From Chthoniobacterales bacterium (GTDB taxonomy: Bacteria > Verrucomicrobiota > Verrucomicrobiia > Chthoniobacterales > JAATET01), in NCBI GenBank assembly GCA_015655545.1, contig JAATET010000087.1, positions 1-51,811 on the forward strand: a DNA stretch of 51,811 nucleotides, in the 5' to 3' direction. Every line of letters begins with the position of its first letter. The first letter of the stretch is position 1. Below the pieces are notes generated by a model. It worked only from the letters and a program-made list of their open reading frames with translations, had not been told where the DNA came from and ran no database searches. This document shows positions 44,001 to 50,586 of this stretch, piece by piece. A program made the translations under genes and the position numbers.

Positions 44001-44709
44001 CTTTTTGATTCCGGCGCTGGGCGGAACAATCGCGCTCGCCGAGCACGGCGATGGCCCCGTGGCCGTCGCCGAAGAGCTGCACTTCGACGTGACGCGCGGA
44101 GGCGATGAATTTTTCCAGGAACAAACCGCCGCTTTTGAAATTGCTCCGGGCCATTCGCTGGACGCTGGCGAATTTCTCGGTCAGCCCGATCTCGTCGAGC
44201 GCGAGCTGCATCCCGATGCCGCCGCCGCCGGCGGTGCTCTTGATCATCACCGGATAGCCGATGCGTGAAGCGGCCTTGGCGGCTTCGGCGACCGTTTCGA
44301 GAAGGTCGGTGCCCGGGGAAACGGGGACGCCGCTGTCGATGGCGAGCGCCCGGGCCGTGTGCTTGAGGCCGAAGTCGCGCATGTTTTGAGCGGTCGGTCC
44401 GATGAAGACGATGCCGTGGCGGGAGCATTCCTCGGCGAAGTCAGCGTTCTCGCTCAGGAATCCGTAGCCGGGATGGATGGCCTGCGCGCCGGTGTCGATG
44501 GCCGCCCGGAGAATTTTGTCCGCGAGCAGGTAACTCTGCGCGGCGGGCGCGGGGCCGAGAAGCACGGCCTCGCCGGCCATCGCGACGTGGCGCGCGTGCT
44601 CATCCGCCTCGGAGTAGACCGCGACGGATGCGATGCCGAGCCGGTCGAGCGTGCGAATGATCCGGCAGGCGATTTCGCCGCGGTTGGCGATGAGGATCTT
44701 GGTGAACAT
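41062..44709 (-). CDS. Urea/guanidine carboxylase (biotin-dependent)
   Basis: A 1,215-residue multidomain enzyme that carboxylates urea to allophanate, or in operons with DUF1989 proteins more likely guanidine to carboxyguanidine. Domains in order: biotin carboxylase (1-450; '[16 protein letters not shown]', '[12 protein letters not shown]', '[12 protein letters not shown]'); KipA/AHS2-like carboxyltransferase part (455-760; '[22 protein letters not shown]'); KipI/AHS1-like part (800-1010); and a biotinyl domain whose Lys1179 in 'VESMKMEI' carries biotin. Two low-complexity insertions, at about residues 603-628 and 775-796, are encoded by dispersed repeats yet keep the frame. No allophanate hydrolase gene is in the window. 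It is the last gene of the operon led by the NikR-like regulator. Confidence 0.9.
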   Translation of the reverse strand: MFTKILIANRGEIACRIIRTLDRLGIASVAVYSEADEHARHVAMAGEAVLLGPAPAAQSYLLADKILRAAIDTGAQAIHPGYGFLSENADFAEECSRHGIVFIGPTAQNMRDFGLKHTARALAIDSGVPVSPGTDLLETVAEAAKAASRIGYPVMIKSTAGGGGIGMQLALDEIGLTEKFASVQRMARSNFKSGGLFLEKFIASARHVEVQLFGDGHGAIAVLGERDCSAQRRNQKVIEETPAPNLPDAVRASLHAAARRLGEAVNYRSAGTCEFMYDAGAQEFYFLEVNTRLQVEHCVTEEVSGLDLVEWMVRLAAGETLPLTDYRHAPRGHSIEARIYAEDANKDFQPSTGLLTEVSFPDNVRVDGWVESGSEITPYYDPMIAKVIVHAPTREAAIDKLSAALADTRLDGIETNLAYASAILAGETFRRGEMTTNSLSTFAFHPATVDVLEPGTQTSVQDFPGRLGYWAVGVPPSGPMDSLGFRLANQLLGNPSTAAGLELTMSGPSLRFNASAHICLTGASMPATLDGEAIEYFTPIEISAGQTLRIGRVDGPGARAYLAFAGGLDVPEYLGSKSTFALGGFGGHGGRILRAGDVLRLASNAKCEMRNAKLPDHISNFEFRISNSWTLGVLYGPHGAPDFFTDDDIEMIFSTPWEVHYNSNRTGVRLVGPKPKWARKDGGEAGLHPSNLHDNAYAIGALDFTGDLPILLGPDGPSLGGFVCPAVVVEAERWKLGQLKAGDTVRFQRLTVEEAAALSDAQEQSLTAHKSAPRPPIENRLEGRQGPSPVLSKIENSLDEAILHQLPEMAGRPAVTYRGAGDRYLLVEYGPIVLDLDLRFRAHALMQWLEARRLPGIIDLTPGIRSLQIHFDGRELNERQLLDTLLVAEEELPPTDEMEVPTRIVHLPLSWEDEATLETIRKYMQSVRADAPWCPSNLEFIRRINGLDAIDDVRRIVFDATYLVMGLGDVYLGAPVATPLDPRHRLVTTKYNPARTWTPPNVVGIGGAYLCIYGMEGPGGYQLVGRTVQVWNSFRATPDFTKPWLLRFFDQIRFYPVTADELKRHRADFLHGKFQLRVEESVFRLSDYHTFLESIAPKSAAFKARQQAAFDAERERWAETEFMAAEPAAVYSADTSAIELPEGGFFTDTAVAGNVWKILVAPGERVVAEQPIVIVESMKMEIQICAPRAGTVHSLLCAEGRPVSPGQHIATLIEE
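42320..42400. repeat. TTTTCGATT-type repeat inside the carboxylase gene
   Basis: AATTTTCGATTTTCGACAAG (about 42322-42341) and GTCGATTTTCGATTGG (about 42370-42385) form an imperfect inverted pair flanking a GC-rich centre. They encode a low-complexity linker between the two carboxyltransferase halves. Confidence 0.5.
42827..42903. repeat. TTCGAAAT / TTCGCATT tandem repeat inserted in the carboxylase gene
   Basis: Tandem TTCGAAA units (42830-42858), then four TTCGCATT-type units (about 42871-42902). The same family begins the gene at 26589. On the coding strand it yields the peptide '[10 protein letters not shown]...[10 protein letters not shown]', which fits no carboxylase domain. The frame is preserved on both sides. 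Confidence 0.75.
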
Positions 44710-44718
44710 CGCAGTGCG

Positions 44719-44824
44719 AACTAAACAGGATTAACGGGATTGACCGGATTGACATGATGAAGAGGGGGGCATTGCCAACGGCCCAGAAAGTTCCTGTTAA
44801 TCCCGTAAATCATGTCAATCCGGT
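44719..44824. repeat. GGATT-type inverted dispersed repeat between carboxylase and DUF1989 genes
   Basis: ACAGGATTAACGGGATTGACC-type units on the left and the reverse complement on the right. CCGGATTGACATGAT (44744-44758) pairs perfectly with ATCATGTCAATCCGG (44809-44823). It fills nearly the whole 122-bp gap. The same family fills 47567-47661. Confidence 0.8.
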
Positions 44825-44831
44825 TTCGTTT

Positions 44832-45479
44832 TCACTCCCAGATCAGCACCTCGACGGGCGTGGGATTGTAAGCGTTGCAGGGGTTGTTGAGCTGCGGGCA
44901 GTTCGAGAGCAGGCAGATGACGTCCATCTCGGCGCGCATCTCGACGTATTTTCCGGGCTCGGAGACGCCGTCGTCGAATTTCAACCCGCCGTCCGGCGTG
45001 ACCGGGACGTTCATGAAGAAGTTGATGTTGTGCGTGAGGTCGCGCTTGGTGAGCGGGAGTCCGGACTGCGCGATCTGCAGCAGGAACGTGTCGCGGCAGG
45101 CGTGCATGAACCGCTTGTCGAGCGCGTAGCGGACCATGTTGCTTTCCGCGGCGCAGGCGCCGCCGAGCGTGTCGTGGCGGCCGCAGGTGTCGGCGGTGAT
45201 CGTGAGCAGGGAACGCACGCGGTTCGACATTAATCGCGTGCCGGTGGTGAGGTAAATGGCACCTTGCTCGCGGATCGTATCCTGCGCGCTGTAACGCTCG
45301 GCGAGGTCGTTGGCGTTGTAAAAAAGCGTGTCGGCAGCCTGGTTGCCTTCGAGGTCGAGAATGCGCAGTGTCTGGCCGCGCGCGAGGCGGTGAGTCCATC
45401 CGTCGCCGGCGGGAATGACCTGGCGATAAATTGCGTTTTCGACGCGGAGCGGGCTTTCGACGTAATTGAGCGTGCTCAT
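44832..45479 (-). CDS. DUF1989 protein, urea-carboxylase-associated protein 2 type
   Basis: A 215-residue DUF1989 protein, the 'urea carboxylase-associated family protein 2' type. It is one of two paralogous subunits that in characterised systems form carboxyguanidine deiminase (CgdAB), converting carboxyguanidine to allophanate and ammonia. Family motifs are '[28 protein letters not shown]', '[20 protein letters not shown]', '[21 protein letters not shown]' and '[29 protein letters not shown]'. Cys and His residues in these blocks are likely metal or catalytic residues. Its ATG overlaps the stop of the sister gene (ATGA). A repeat-filled 122-bp gap separates it from the carboxylase gene. Assignment to CgdA or CgdB is not attempted. 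Confidence 0.88.
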   Translation of the reverse strand: MSTLNYVESPLRVENAIYRQVIPAGDGWTHRLARGQTLRILDLEGNQAADTLFYNANDLAERYSAQDTIREQGAIYLTTGTRLMSNRVRSLLTITADTCGRHDTLGGACAAESNMVRYALDKRFMHACRDTFLLQIAQSGLPLTKRDLTHNINFFMNVPVTPDGGLKFDDGVSEPGKYVEMRAEMDVICLLSNCPQLNNPCNAYNPTPVEVLIWE

Positions 45480-46183
45480 AGATAAAGCCGATCGGTGAGC
45501 GCGAGGGCGCGCGCGCATTCGGGCCGGAAGTTGCGGCAGAAGTCGTCGGCCGCTGGCGGCTCGGCGGGGAGGATTTCCAGTTTCATGCGGCAGCGCGGAT
45601 ATTCGCCGGAAGGAGCGAGCGGATGCGGGGTGTTCGAGAGTGCGAGCAGGACGTTCATTTCGGTGCGGAGCGTGATTGAGGCATTCGCGGGGCAATGGTT
45701 CGCGGCGAGCGCCATGCGGCCGTCGCCGTCGACGGTGACGCGGCTGAAGAAATTGATGTTCGCGGCGAAGTCCCGCTCGCCGAGGCCGTGTTTTCCAAGC
45801 TCGACGAGGAAATTGTCGCGGGCGTTGCGGAACCAGTCGTTGCGAAAATCCTGGTAGGAATGTTCGCCATATTTCGCACGCGCGCGCCCGGCGGTGAGCA
45901 GGCCGCCCAGCGGATCGTGCCAGCCGAGCGTGTCGTCGACGATGGAGGCCAGCGCGCGGCCCATGTCGCTCATCAGGACATGGCCGCGGGTGAGCTTGGC
46001 GGTGTGGAGCGCCTTGAGCGTGTCGGGGAGATTGAGGCGGTCGAGCGGCTGGCGTTCGTTGTAGAGGAGCGCGGCGAGATTCGCGCCGGGATCGAGCGCG
46101 GTGAGGCGCACGAGACGATGACGTGCGATGTGCATCGACCACATCGCTCCGCCGGGCAGGATTTCTTCGAAGAGAGGCGTCAT
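45476..46183 (-). CDS. DUF1989 protein, urea-carboxylase-associated protein 1 type
   Basis: A 235-residue DUF1989 protein, the 'urea carboxylase-associated family protein 1' type, paralogous to the next gene and presumed partner in a heteromeric carboxyguanidine deiminase. Typical blocks are '[38 protein letters not shown]', '[30 protein letters not shown]', '[22 protein letters not shown]' and '[16 protein letters not shown]'. It is linked by ATGA overlaps to both neighbours (the regulator gene at 46180-46183 and the sister at 45476-45479), so the regulator and both subunits are translated as a unit. This order strongly favours guanidine rather than plain urea as the substrate of the pathway. 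Confidence 0.88.
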   Translation of the reverse strand: MTPLFEEILPGGAMWSMHIARHRLVRLTALDPGANLAALLYNERQPLDRLNLPDTLKALHTAKLTRGHVLMSDMGRALASIVDDTLGWHDPLGGLLTAGRARAKYGEHSYQDFRNDWFRNARDNFLVELGKHGLGERDFAANINFFSRVTVDGDGRMALAANHCPANASITLRTEMNVLLALSNTPHPLAPSGEYPRCRMKLEILPAEPPAADDFCRNFRPECARALALTDRLYL

Positions 46184-46644
46184 TTTTTGACGGCGCGGGT
46201 GTGCAGTGGCGGAATGATGAGGCTCGTCAAGGTGAGCTTGCCCGTGCGCACCCCTTTGCAGGAAATAAGCCGGTCGGCGATCTGGCGGAGCTTTTCGGCG
46301 GGACCCTGGACGAGGATGACTTCCATGCGGTGGTTGTCCTCGAGCTGGACGTGGAGGGAGCTGATGACCTCGTCCACGTGGGTGCGTTGGAGCTCGGCGA
46401 GCCGCTGCAGGATCTGGCCTTTGACTTCGTCGTAGATGAGCGTGATCGTGCCGGCCATCACGCGGTCTCCCTTGTCTTCCTGATGCTCGATCACGGCCTG
46501 GGTGATGAGCTCGGAGATGAGCTTCGAGCGGCTCTCGATGCCGCGCTCGTCGATCATTTCGTCGAGCTCGCGAAAGACGGCGTCCGGGAGCGAGATGCTG
46601 ATGCGCTGGACGGGCTGGCGGATGGGTTCGGAGGCGAGAGACAT
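46180..46644 (-). CDS. NikR-like ribbon-helix-helix regulator lacking most nickel ligands
   Basis: A 154-residue transcription factor with NikR architecture. It has an N-terminal ribbon-helix-helix ('[35 protein letters not shown]', about residues 13-47) and a C-terminal ACT-like regulatory domain ('[22 protein letters not shown]' to '[13 protein letters not shown]'). Aligned by eye with E. coli NikR, the nickel ligands His76, His87, His89 and Cys95 correspond to Arg87, His98, Gln100 and Arg106, so three of four are lost. It probably senses another metal or a small molecule, perhaps a guanidino compound. It is the first gene of the operon, coupled by ATGA to the DUF1989 gene. A 30-bp palindrome lies directly upstream, suggesting autoregulation. 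Confidence 0.85.
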   Translation of the reverse strand: MSLASEPIRQPVQRISISLPDAVFRELDEMIDERGIESRSKLISELITQAVIEHQEDKGDRVMAGTITLIYDEVKGQILQRLAELQRTHVDEVISSLHVQLEDNHRMEVILVQGPAEKLRQIADRLISCKGVRTGKLTLTSLIIPPLHTRAVKK

Positions 46645-46647
46645 GGC

Positions 46648-46677
46648 AGTATTACGGAAACATGTTCCGGTAATACT
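46648..46677 (-). promoter_or_regulatory. 30-bp palindromic operator of the NikR-like regulator
   Basis: Half-sites GTATTAC and GTAATAC sit 14 bp apart around a central ACATGT-type core. Over 30 bp, 13 of 15 base pairs are symmetric. It ends three bases from the regulator's start codon. On the minus strand TTGACA (46684-46679) abuts it, so binding would block transcription. The layout matches NikR operators (GTATGA-N16-TCATAC), with different half-sites. Confidence 0.75.
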
Positions 46678-46708
46678 TTGTCAAGCAAGCGCCGTGCCCG
46701 GCTGAAGG

Positions 46709-47563
46709 TCAATTCGTCGCGTCGAGGTCCGTCTCGCGCCGCGCTTCCGGATGGTCGCGGAGGTGGCGGGCGATTTCCGCGCCGGTGGCGAACCACGCGG
46801 CGCCATCGGACTGGATGTCGCGAATGATGCGCTCGAGCAGGCGCACGCGCGACGGCCGCCCGCTCAGCCACGGATGCAGGGTGAGAACGAAGCAGCAGCC
46901 GAAGTCGCGCATGGCCTCGTATTCGCGCATCCAGAGGTCGTAGACTTTCTCGCAGTTTTCCGGCACGAAACCCCATGCCGGTTCGGCGTTGAAGGCGAAT
47001 TGCTCCCAATCCTCGAGCATCCATTGGCCGGGAATCTCGACGAGGCCGTTCGCATGAAAATAGGGCACGTCGTCGCCCATCATGCTCGCGCTGTAGATGA
47101 GGCCGTGGGACTTGAGCAAATCGGGCGTGCCGGGATTGATCTCGAACCACGGGGCGCGGTGGCCGAGCGGGCGTGCGCCGGTGATCTCCTCGAGCACGCG
47201 GAGGCTTTTGCGCAACACAGCCTCCTCCTGGTCCGGCGAGAGATGCGCGAGTTTCTCGTGCAGGTCGCCGTGGGCGCCGATCTCGTGGCCCGCGCGGGCG
47301 ACGGCGCGCGTCATTTCCGGATGATGCTCGGCGATGTAGGAGGGGATGAAAAATGTCGCGGGAACGCCGCAGTGCTCGAGCAGGCCGAGGAGGCGGGGGA
47401 CGCCGACGCGCGGGCCGTATTCGCATTGCGACATCGTGGTCAACCGGCGGGCGAGCGCGGGATCTTCGGAGAGCGCGGTGGTCTCACCATCCACGTCGAA
47501 GCAGAGCATCACGGCGCAGCGTTTGCCGTGCGGCCATTGGAAGCGGGGCGCGGGAGTGAACAT
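46709..47563 (-). CDS. Polysaccharide deacetylase family protein (PuuE/PgdA-like)
   Basis: A 284-residue metal-dependent hydrolase of the polysaccharide deacetylase (NodB/CE4) fold. The catalytic 'MLCFDVDGET' carries the Asp pair (about residues 20-28). 'HEIGAHGDLHEKLAHLSPDQEE' holds the metal-binding H-x3-H. 'PLGHRAPWFEINPGTPDLLKSHG' is the Arg-containing substrate loop, and 'FVLTLHPWLSGRPSR' carries the C-terminal His. There is no signal peptide, so it acts in the cytoplasm. This subgroup includes allantoinase-type PuuE and H. pylori-type PgdA, which act on small amides rather than polymers. Beside guanidine and Rieske genes, an amidohydrolase role in nitrogen catabolism is more likely than wall modification, but that is inference. 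The start is ATG 47563, directly beside a GGATT-type repeat. Confidence 0.85.
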   Translation of the reverse strand: MFTPAPRFQWPHGKRCAVMLCFDVDGETTALSEDPALARRLTTMSQCEYGPRVGVPRLLGLLEHCGVPATFFIPSYIAEHHPEMTRAVARAGHEIGAHGDLHEKLAHLSPDQEEAVLRKSLRVLEEITGARPLGHRAPWFEINPGTPDLLKSHGLIYSASMMGDDVPYFHANGLVEIPGQWMLEDWEQFAFNAEPAWGFVPENCEKVYDLWMREYEAMRDFGCCFVLTLHPWLSGRPSRVRLLERIIRDIQSDGAAWFATGAEIARHLRDHPEARRETDLDATN

Positions 47564-47566
47564 GAA

Positions 47567-47661
47567 AACTAAACAGGATTTACGGGATTGGCCGGATTTA
47601 CAGGATTCAGAAAAAGGAAAAATACAGTCCTGTTAATCCTGTAAATCATGTCAATCCGGTT
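47567..47661. repeat. GGATT-type inverted dispersed repeat between deacetylase and Rieske genes
   Basis: AACTAAACAGGATTTACGGG at the left end and TAAATCATGTCAATCCGG at the right are the same family and orientation as 44719-44824. The right end overlaps the Rieske gene: its last five codons and stop come from the repeat. Confidence 0.8.
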
Positions 47662-49001
47662 TGGTTCATGCTCCGCTGGCCCGGCGCGGCATCCCGATCG
47701 AGCGTCGGCCAGGAGCCGCGGGCGCGGGCGGCCAGATAGCGCTGGATGAGCCAGATCGACATCTCGAGGTGACTGAGCCGCCCGCGCTGCGCGCCGAGGG
47801 CCGACATGCCCCGCTGGATGGCCGTGCACATTTCCATGTCCTCGAGGTGGAACTCGAAAAACAGCGGCGTCTCGCGCTCGAGCATGGTGCCGAACTCCGG
47901 AAGCCCCGCGGTCTCCTCCGGCACGAGCATGGTCGTGAGCAGCTTCATGCGATTTGGGCCGAGCGGTTCGACGCGATACCAGACGATGCGGTCGGGCTGC
48001 ACGAAGGCCAGGAAGTTGGGATGAATGAGGAACAGGCCGGATTCCCTTTTTTTCGATTCGTCGAGGCCGCCGATCGTCGGAAAGCCGAACGGATGCTCCC
48101 GCGCGCCCAGGCCCTCCAGCACGGCGTCCTTGAACGGCAGGTGGCAGCGCACGTAGAGCTGGCGCTCCTGTTCGTTCCAGGTGTCGCGCGCCGGCATCAT
48201 CGGCTGGAGCGTTTTGGCGTGGGCGCCGAGGTGGTGATACGACTCCATGAAATTTTCCACGAGGACCTTCCAGTTGAACGGACAGTCCCATTCGCGCTGG
48301 ATGACGATCTTCATTCCGGCCGGATTCCATTGGCCGAAGTCCGCGTTCATTTCGGCCAGGCGGCCTGCCAGCGGGTCCGCGGCGCCGTCGAGATTCACGA
48401 AGACGAATCCGTTCCAGATTTCGCTGCGGAATTCGCGCAGGCCGATCTCATCGCGGGTGAAGCCTTCCGCCTGCTGCATTTCCGGGCACGCTTTCAGCCG
48501 CCCATCCAGTTCGTAGGTCCACGCATGGTAGGGGCAGAGGAACAGGCGCGTATGGCCGCAGCCGGGCTGGCCGGTGGCCTCGGCGGTGCCATGGCCCTCG
48601 TGGCCGAAGCCGGGGGGCATGATGTCCATGCCCCGATGCGGACAGGTGCTGGAGAGCACGCGCACGATATCGTCCTTGCCATGCACGACAACCAGCGGCT
48701 CGCCGAGCAGATCCAGGGCGAGGAAGTCCCCTGCAGTCGGGACTTGCGAGACATGGGCGAGGCACAGCCACTCGGGCTTGAAGAGATGCCCGACCTCCCA
48801 TTGATAGAAGGCGTCGCTCGTGTAGGCCTCCGGCGGCAGCGTGGTCGCACGATGGAGCGGGAGGTTGGCGGTTTGCTGAATGTCCCCGAGCACCTCGTCG
48901 AGCGGCCGCTCGGCGCGGATGGAATGGGTGGCGATGGAGCGGTGCACGGCGTCTTCGCAGTGCGCGATTTTTTCGGCGGTGTCGTTTCGGAGCGAGACCA
49001 T
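47646..49001 (-). CDS. Rieske non-heme iron oxygenase, alpha subunit (copy 1)
   Basis: A 451-residue oxygenase component. The Rieske [2Fe-2S] ligands are C120-x-H122 ('CPHRGMDIM') and C156-x2-H159 ('CPYHAW'). The mononuclear iron site is in 'VLVENFMESYHHLGAH' with His256 and His261. The bridging residue before it is Glu253 rather than the usual Asp, as in oxygenases acting on quaternary amines. Between the two halves of the Rieske motif are 33 residues, about twice the usual number, ending 'PGCGHTRLFL'. Substrate is unknown; hydroxylation or N-demethylation of an amine is possible. A reductase partner is not in the window. It starts 18 bp after the isomerase gene; the paralogue at 50583 shares the same features. 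Confidence 0.9.
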   Translation of the reverse strand: MVSLRNDTAEKIAHCEDAVHRSIATHSIRAERPLDEVLGDIQQTANLPLHRATTLPPEAYTSDAFYQWEVGHLFKPEWLCLAHVSQVPTAGDFLALDLLGEPLVVVHGKDDIVRVLSSTCPHRGMDIMPPGFGHEGHGTAEATGQPGCGHTRLFLCPYHAWTYELDGRLKACPEMQQAEGFTRDEIGLREFRSEIWNGFVFVNLDGAADPLAGRLAEMNADFGQWNPAGMKIVIQREWDCPFNWKVLVENFMESYHHLGAHAKTLQPMMPARDTWNEQERQLYVRCHLPFKDAVLEGLGAREHPFGFPTIGGLDESKKRESGLFLIHPNFLAFVQPDRIVWYRVEPLGPNRMKLLTTMLVPEETAGLPEFGTMLERETPLFFEFHLEDMEMCTAIQRGMSALGAQRGRLSHLEMSIWLIQRYLAARARGSWPTLDRDAAPGQRSMNQTGLT

Positions 49002-49019
49002 GGCGGTAGTGAGGATTGG

Positions 49020-49874
49020 TTAATGAGGATGGGCAAGCCAGCTGTCGAACTCGGATCGGAGGCGGTTGGCGGTCCAGACGTTGAGTTCCCACAGGTCGGC
49101 GACGGGGCGTCCGGTAAAGGGTTCGCATTGAAGGTAGCCGTCCGGCCCGAACTCCGGGGTCATGGTGACGATTTCGAATCCGCGCCGGCGCTGGCCCTCC
49201 CAGATGGCCTTCCACCAGCGCAGGTGGGCTTCGACGGCGGGCGCGTATTCGGGCGCGCGGGGATCGGGAACCTGCGCGCCCTGGTCGTAGCCGATGCGCG
49301 GCTGGATGTGCAGGGCGCGCCCGGCGCAAAGGGCCAGGACGTCGGGAAGTTCGTCGAGCACGAGACGCTCGGTGACGACGCACCAGTGGCTGAAGTCGAG
49401 CGTGAGTTCCAGATCGTCGGGCAGCTCGCGGAGCAGCTCCGCCGTTCGCACGGGATGATACAGGCTGCGGCTGCGGTGGGTTTCGAAGCCGCACCGCACG
49501 CCTCGGTCCTTTGCGATCGAGTGGGCGCGGTTGAAAAACTCGATACTTTCGGCAAAGGACCAAAGATCGCTGCCGCACATCGTGCTGAAAAACCGCGGCC
49601 TGGCCGGCAGGCTGAGATCGAGGATGCGTTCGAACGCGTCGACATGGTCGCTCACGGATGAGCCGGGGTCGGGAACCGCGTAGCCGGTCGTTGAAATCTC
49701 GGCGATGAACTCGAGGTCGAATTCGCCGAGCGCGTCGAGGAACTCGGGCACGCGCGCGGGGTCGCGTGGGAACTGGCCCTCGAGTCCCTCGAAACGAGCC
49801 GCCCGGGCGGCCTGCGCCACTTCCCGATAAGAGCCCGCATGGCCCCAGAGGGTCTTAAAAAATCGAGGCTGCAT
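49020..49874 (-). CDS. Xylose-isomerase-like TIM-barrel protein
   Basis: A 284-residue protein of the sugar phosphate isomerase/epimerase (AP endonuclease 2) TIM-barrel superfamily. The opening 'FKTLWGHAGSYREVAQAARAARFEGLEGQF' and later metal-ligand positions fit the fold: Glu in 'GVRCGFETHRS', Asp in 'ELTLDFSHW', His in 'ALHIQPRIGYDQG', and Glu in 'TMTPEFGPDGY'. Such enzymes isomerise or epimerise small hydroxy-ketones or hydroxy-acids, or cleave related bonds. No signal peptide is present. The start ATG at 49874 lies 20 bp inside the end of the SUMF1-like gene, so the two are coupled. Between two Rieske oxygenase genes it probably processes the oxidised product, but the substrate is unknown. 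Confidence 0.8.
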   Translation of the reverse strand: MQPRFFKTLWGHAGSYREVAQAARAARFEGLEGQFPRDPARVPEFLDALGEFDLEFIAEISTTGYAVPDPGSSVSDHVDAFERILDLSLPARPRFFSTMCGSDLWSFAESIEFFNRAHSIAKDRGVRCGFETHRSRSLYHPVRTAELLRELPDDLELTLDFSHWCVVTERLVLDELPDVLALCAGRALHIQPRIGYDQGAQVPDPRAPEYAPAVEAHLRWWKAIWEGQRRRGFEIVTMTPEFGPDGYLQCEPFTGRPVADLWELNVWTANRLRSEFDSWLAHPH

Positions 49875-50586
49875 GGTTGGAATGGGCGGGTTCGTCGCAC
49901 GCGACGCGAAAGCCGACGTTGTCGCGCCGGGAGGTCTCTTCGAGAGCGTCCCGCCACGAGCTGCGGAGCAGGCGGGGAAGGTAGTCCCATGCGCCGCCCC
50001 GGAGGATGCGGCGGCCGGATGGCGCGCCGGCCAGCCAGGCGGATCCGTCGGCGGGCGCGCCGTCGTAGGTGGGATGCCAAAGGTCGGCGCACCACTCGGC
50101 GATGTTTCCGTGGAGGTCGTGGAATCCGAGGGCATTCGGCGGATAGCTGCCCACGGGCGTGCGATGGCCGGGGCCGATCTTGAGCCCGTGCTCGGAATAG
50201 AAATAATTCGCGGTTTCGATGGCGAGCGTGTCTCCGTCGGGAAATGCCGTCGCCGCGCCGGCGCGGGCGGCGCATTCCCATTCCGCCTCGCTCGGCAGGC
50301 GAAACGGGCGGCCGGTTTGATCGGAAAGCCACCCGCAGTAGGCGACGGCGTCGATCCAGGACACCAGGGCGACGGGCCAGTCGGGCGCGCCCGGATCGGG
50401 ATGCTGCGGGCGAAACAGGAGAAATTCCGCGACGGTGACGGGATGGGCGGCGAGAGAAAACGTCCGCGAAAAACGAACGAGATGTCGCGGACGCTCGGTG
50501 TCGTTGGCGAACTTGTCGTCGTTGTTTTCGCCCATCCAGAACTCGCCCGGCGGCACAGAGATCATGCGCGGTGGGACGGGCTTCAT
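49855..50586 (-). CDS. SUMF1/formylglycine-generating-enzyme-like protein
   Basis: A 243-residue protein with the SUMF1/FGE-sulfatase fold: 'PPGEFWMGENNDDKFANDTERPRHLVRFSRTFSLAAHPVTVAEFL', 'PVALVSWIDAVAYCGWLSDQTGRPFRLPSEAEWECAARAG', 'HDLHGNIAEWCADLWHPTYDG' and 'GRRILRGGAWDYLPRLLRSSWRD...NVGFRVA'. The paired active-site cysteines of true formylglycine-generating enzymes, expected near the 'LRGGAWDY...RSSWRD' stretch, are absent, so it is not expected to oxidise sulfatase cysteines. The fold is also used by EgtB-like iron oxygenases and by ligand-binding proteins. No signal peptide is visible. Its ATG overlaps the stop of the second Rieske gene by four bases, and its tail overlaps the isomerase gene by 20 bp. 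Confidence 0.85.
   Translation of the reverse strand: MKPVPPRMISVPPGEFWMGENNDDKFANDTERPRHLVRFSRTFSLAAHPVTVAEFLLFRPQHPDPGAPDWPVALVSWIDAVAYCGWLSDQTGRPFRLPSEAEWECAARAGAATAFPDGDTLAIETANYFYSEHGLKIGPGHRTPVGSYPPNALGFHDLHGNIAEWCADLWHPTYDGAPADGSAWLAGAPSGRRILRGGAWDYLPRLLRSSWRDALEETSRRDNVGFRVACDEPAHSNHAASIF

Noticed and set aside
44719..47661. GGATT-type repeats as a CRISPR array
   Set aside because: There are only two loci, with inverted rather than evenly spaced direct units, no spacers of uniform length and no cas genes.
47661..49661. A 666-codon plus-strand frame across the Rieske and isomerase genes
   Set aside because: It spans two unrelated minus-strand genes and the gap between them, which a real gene would hardly do, and shows no family motif.
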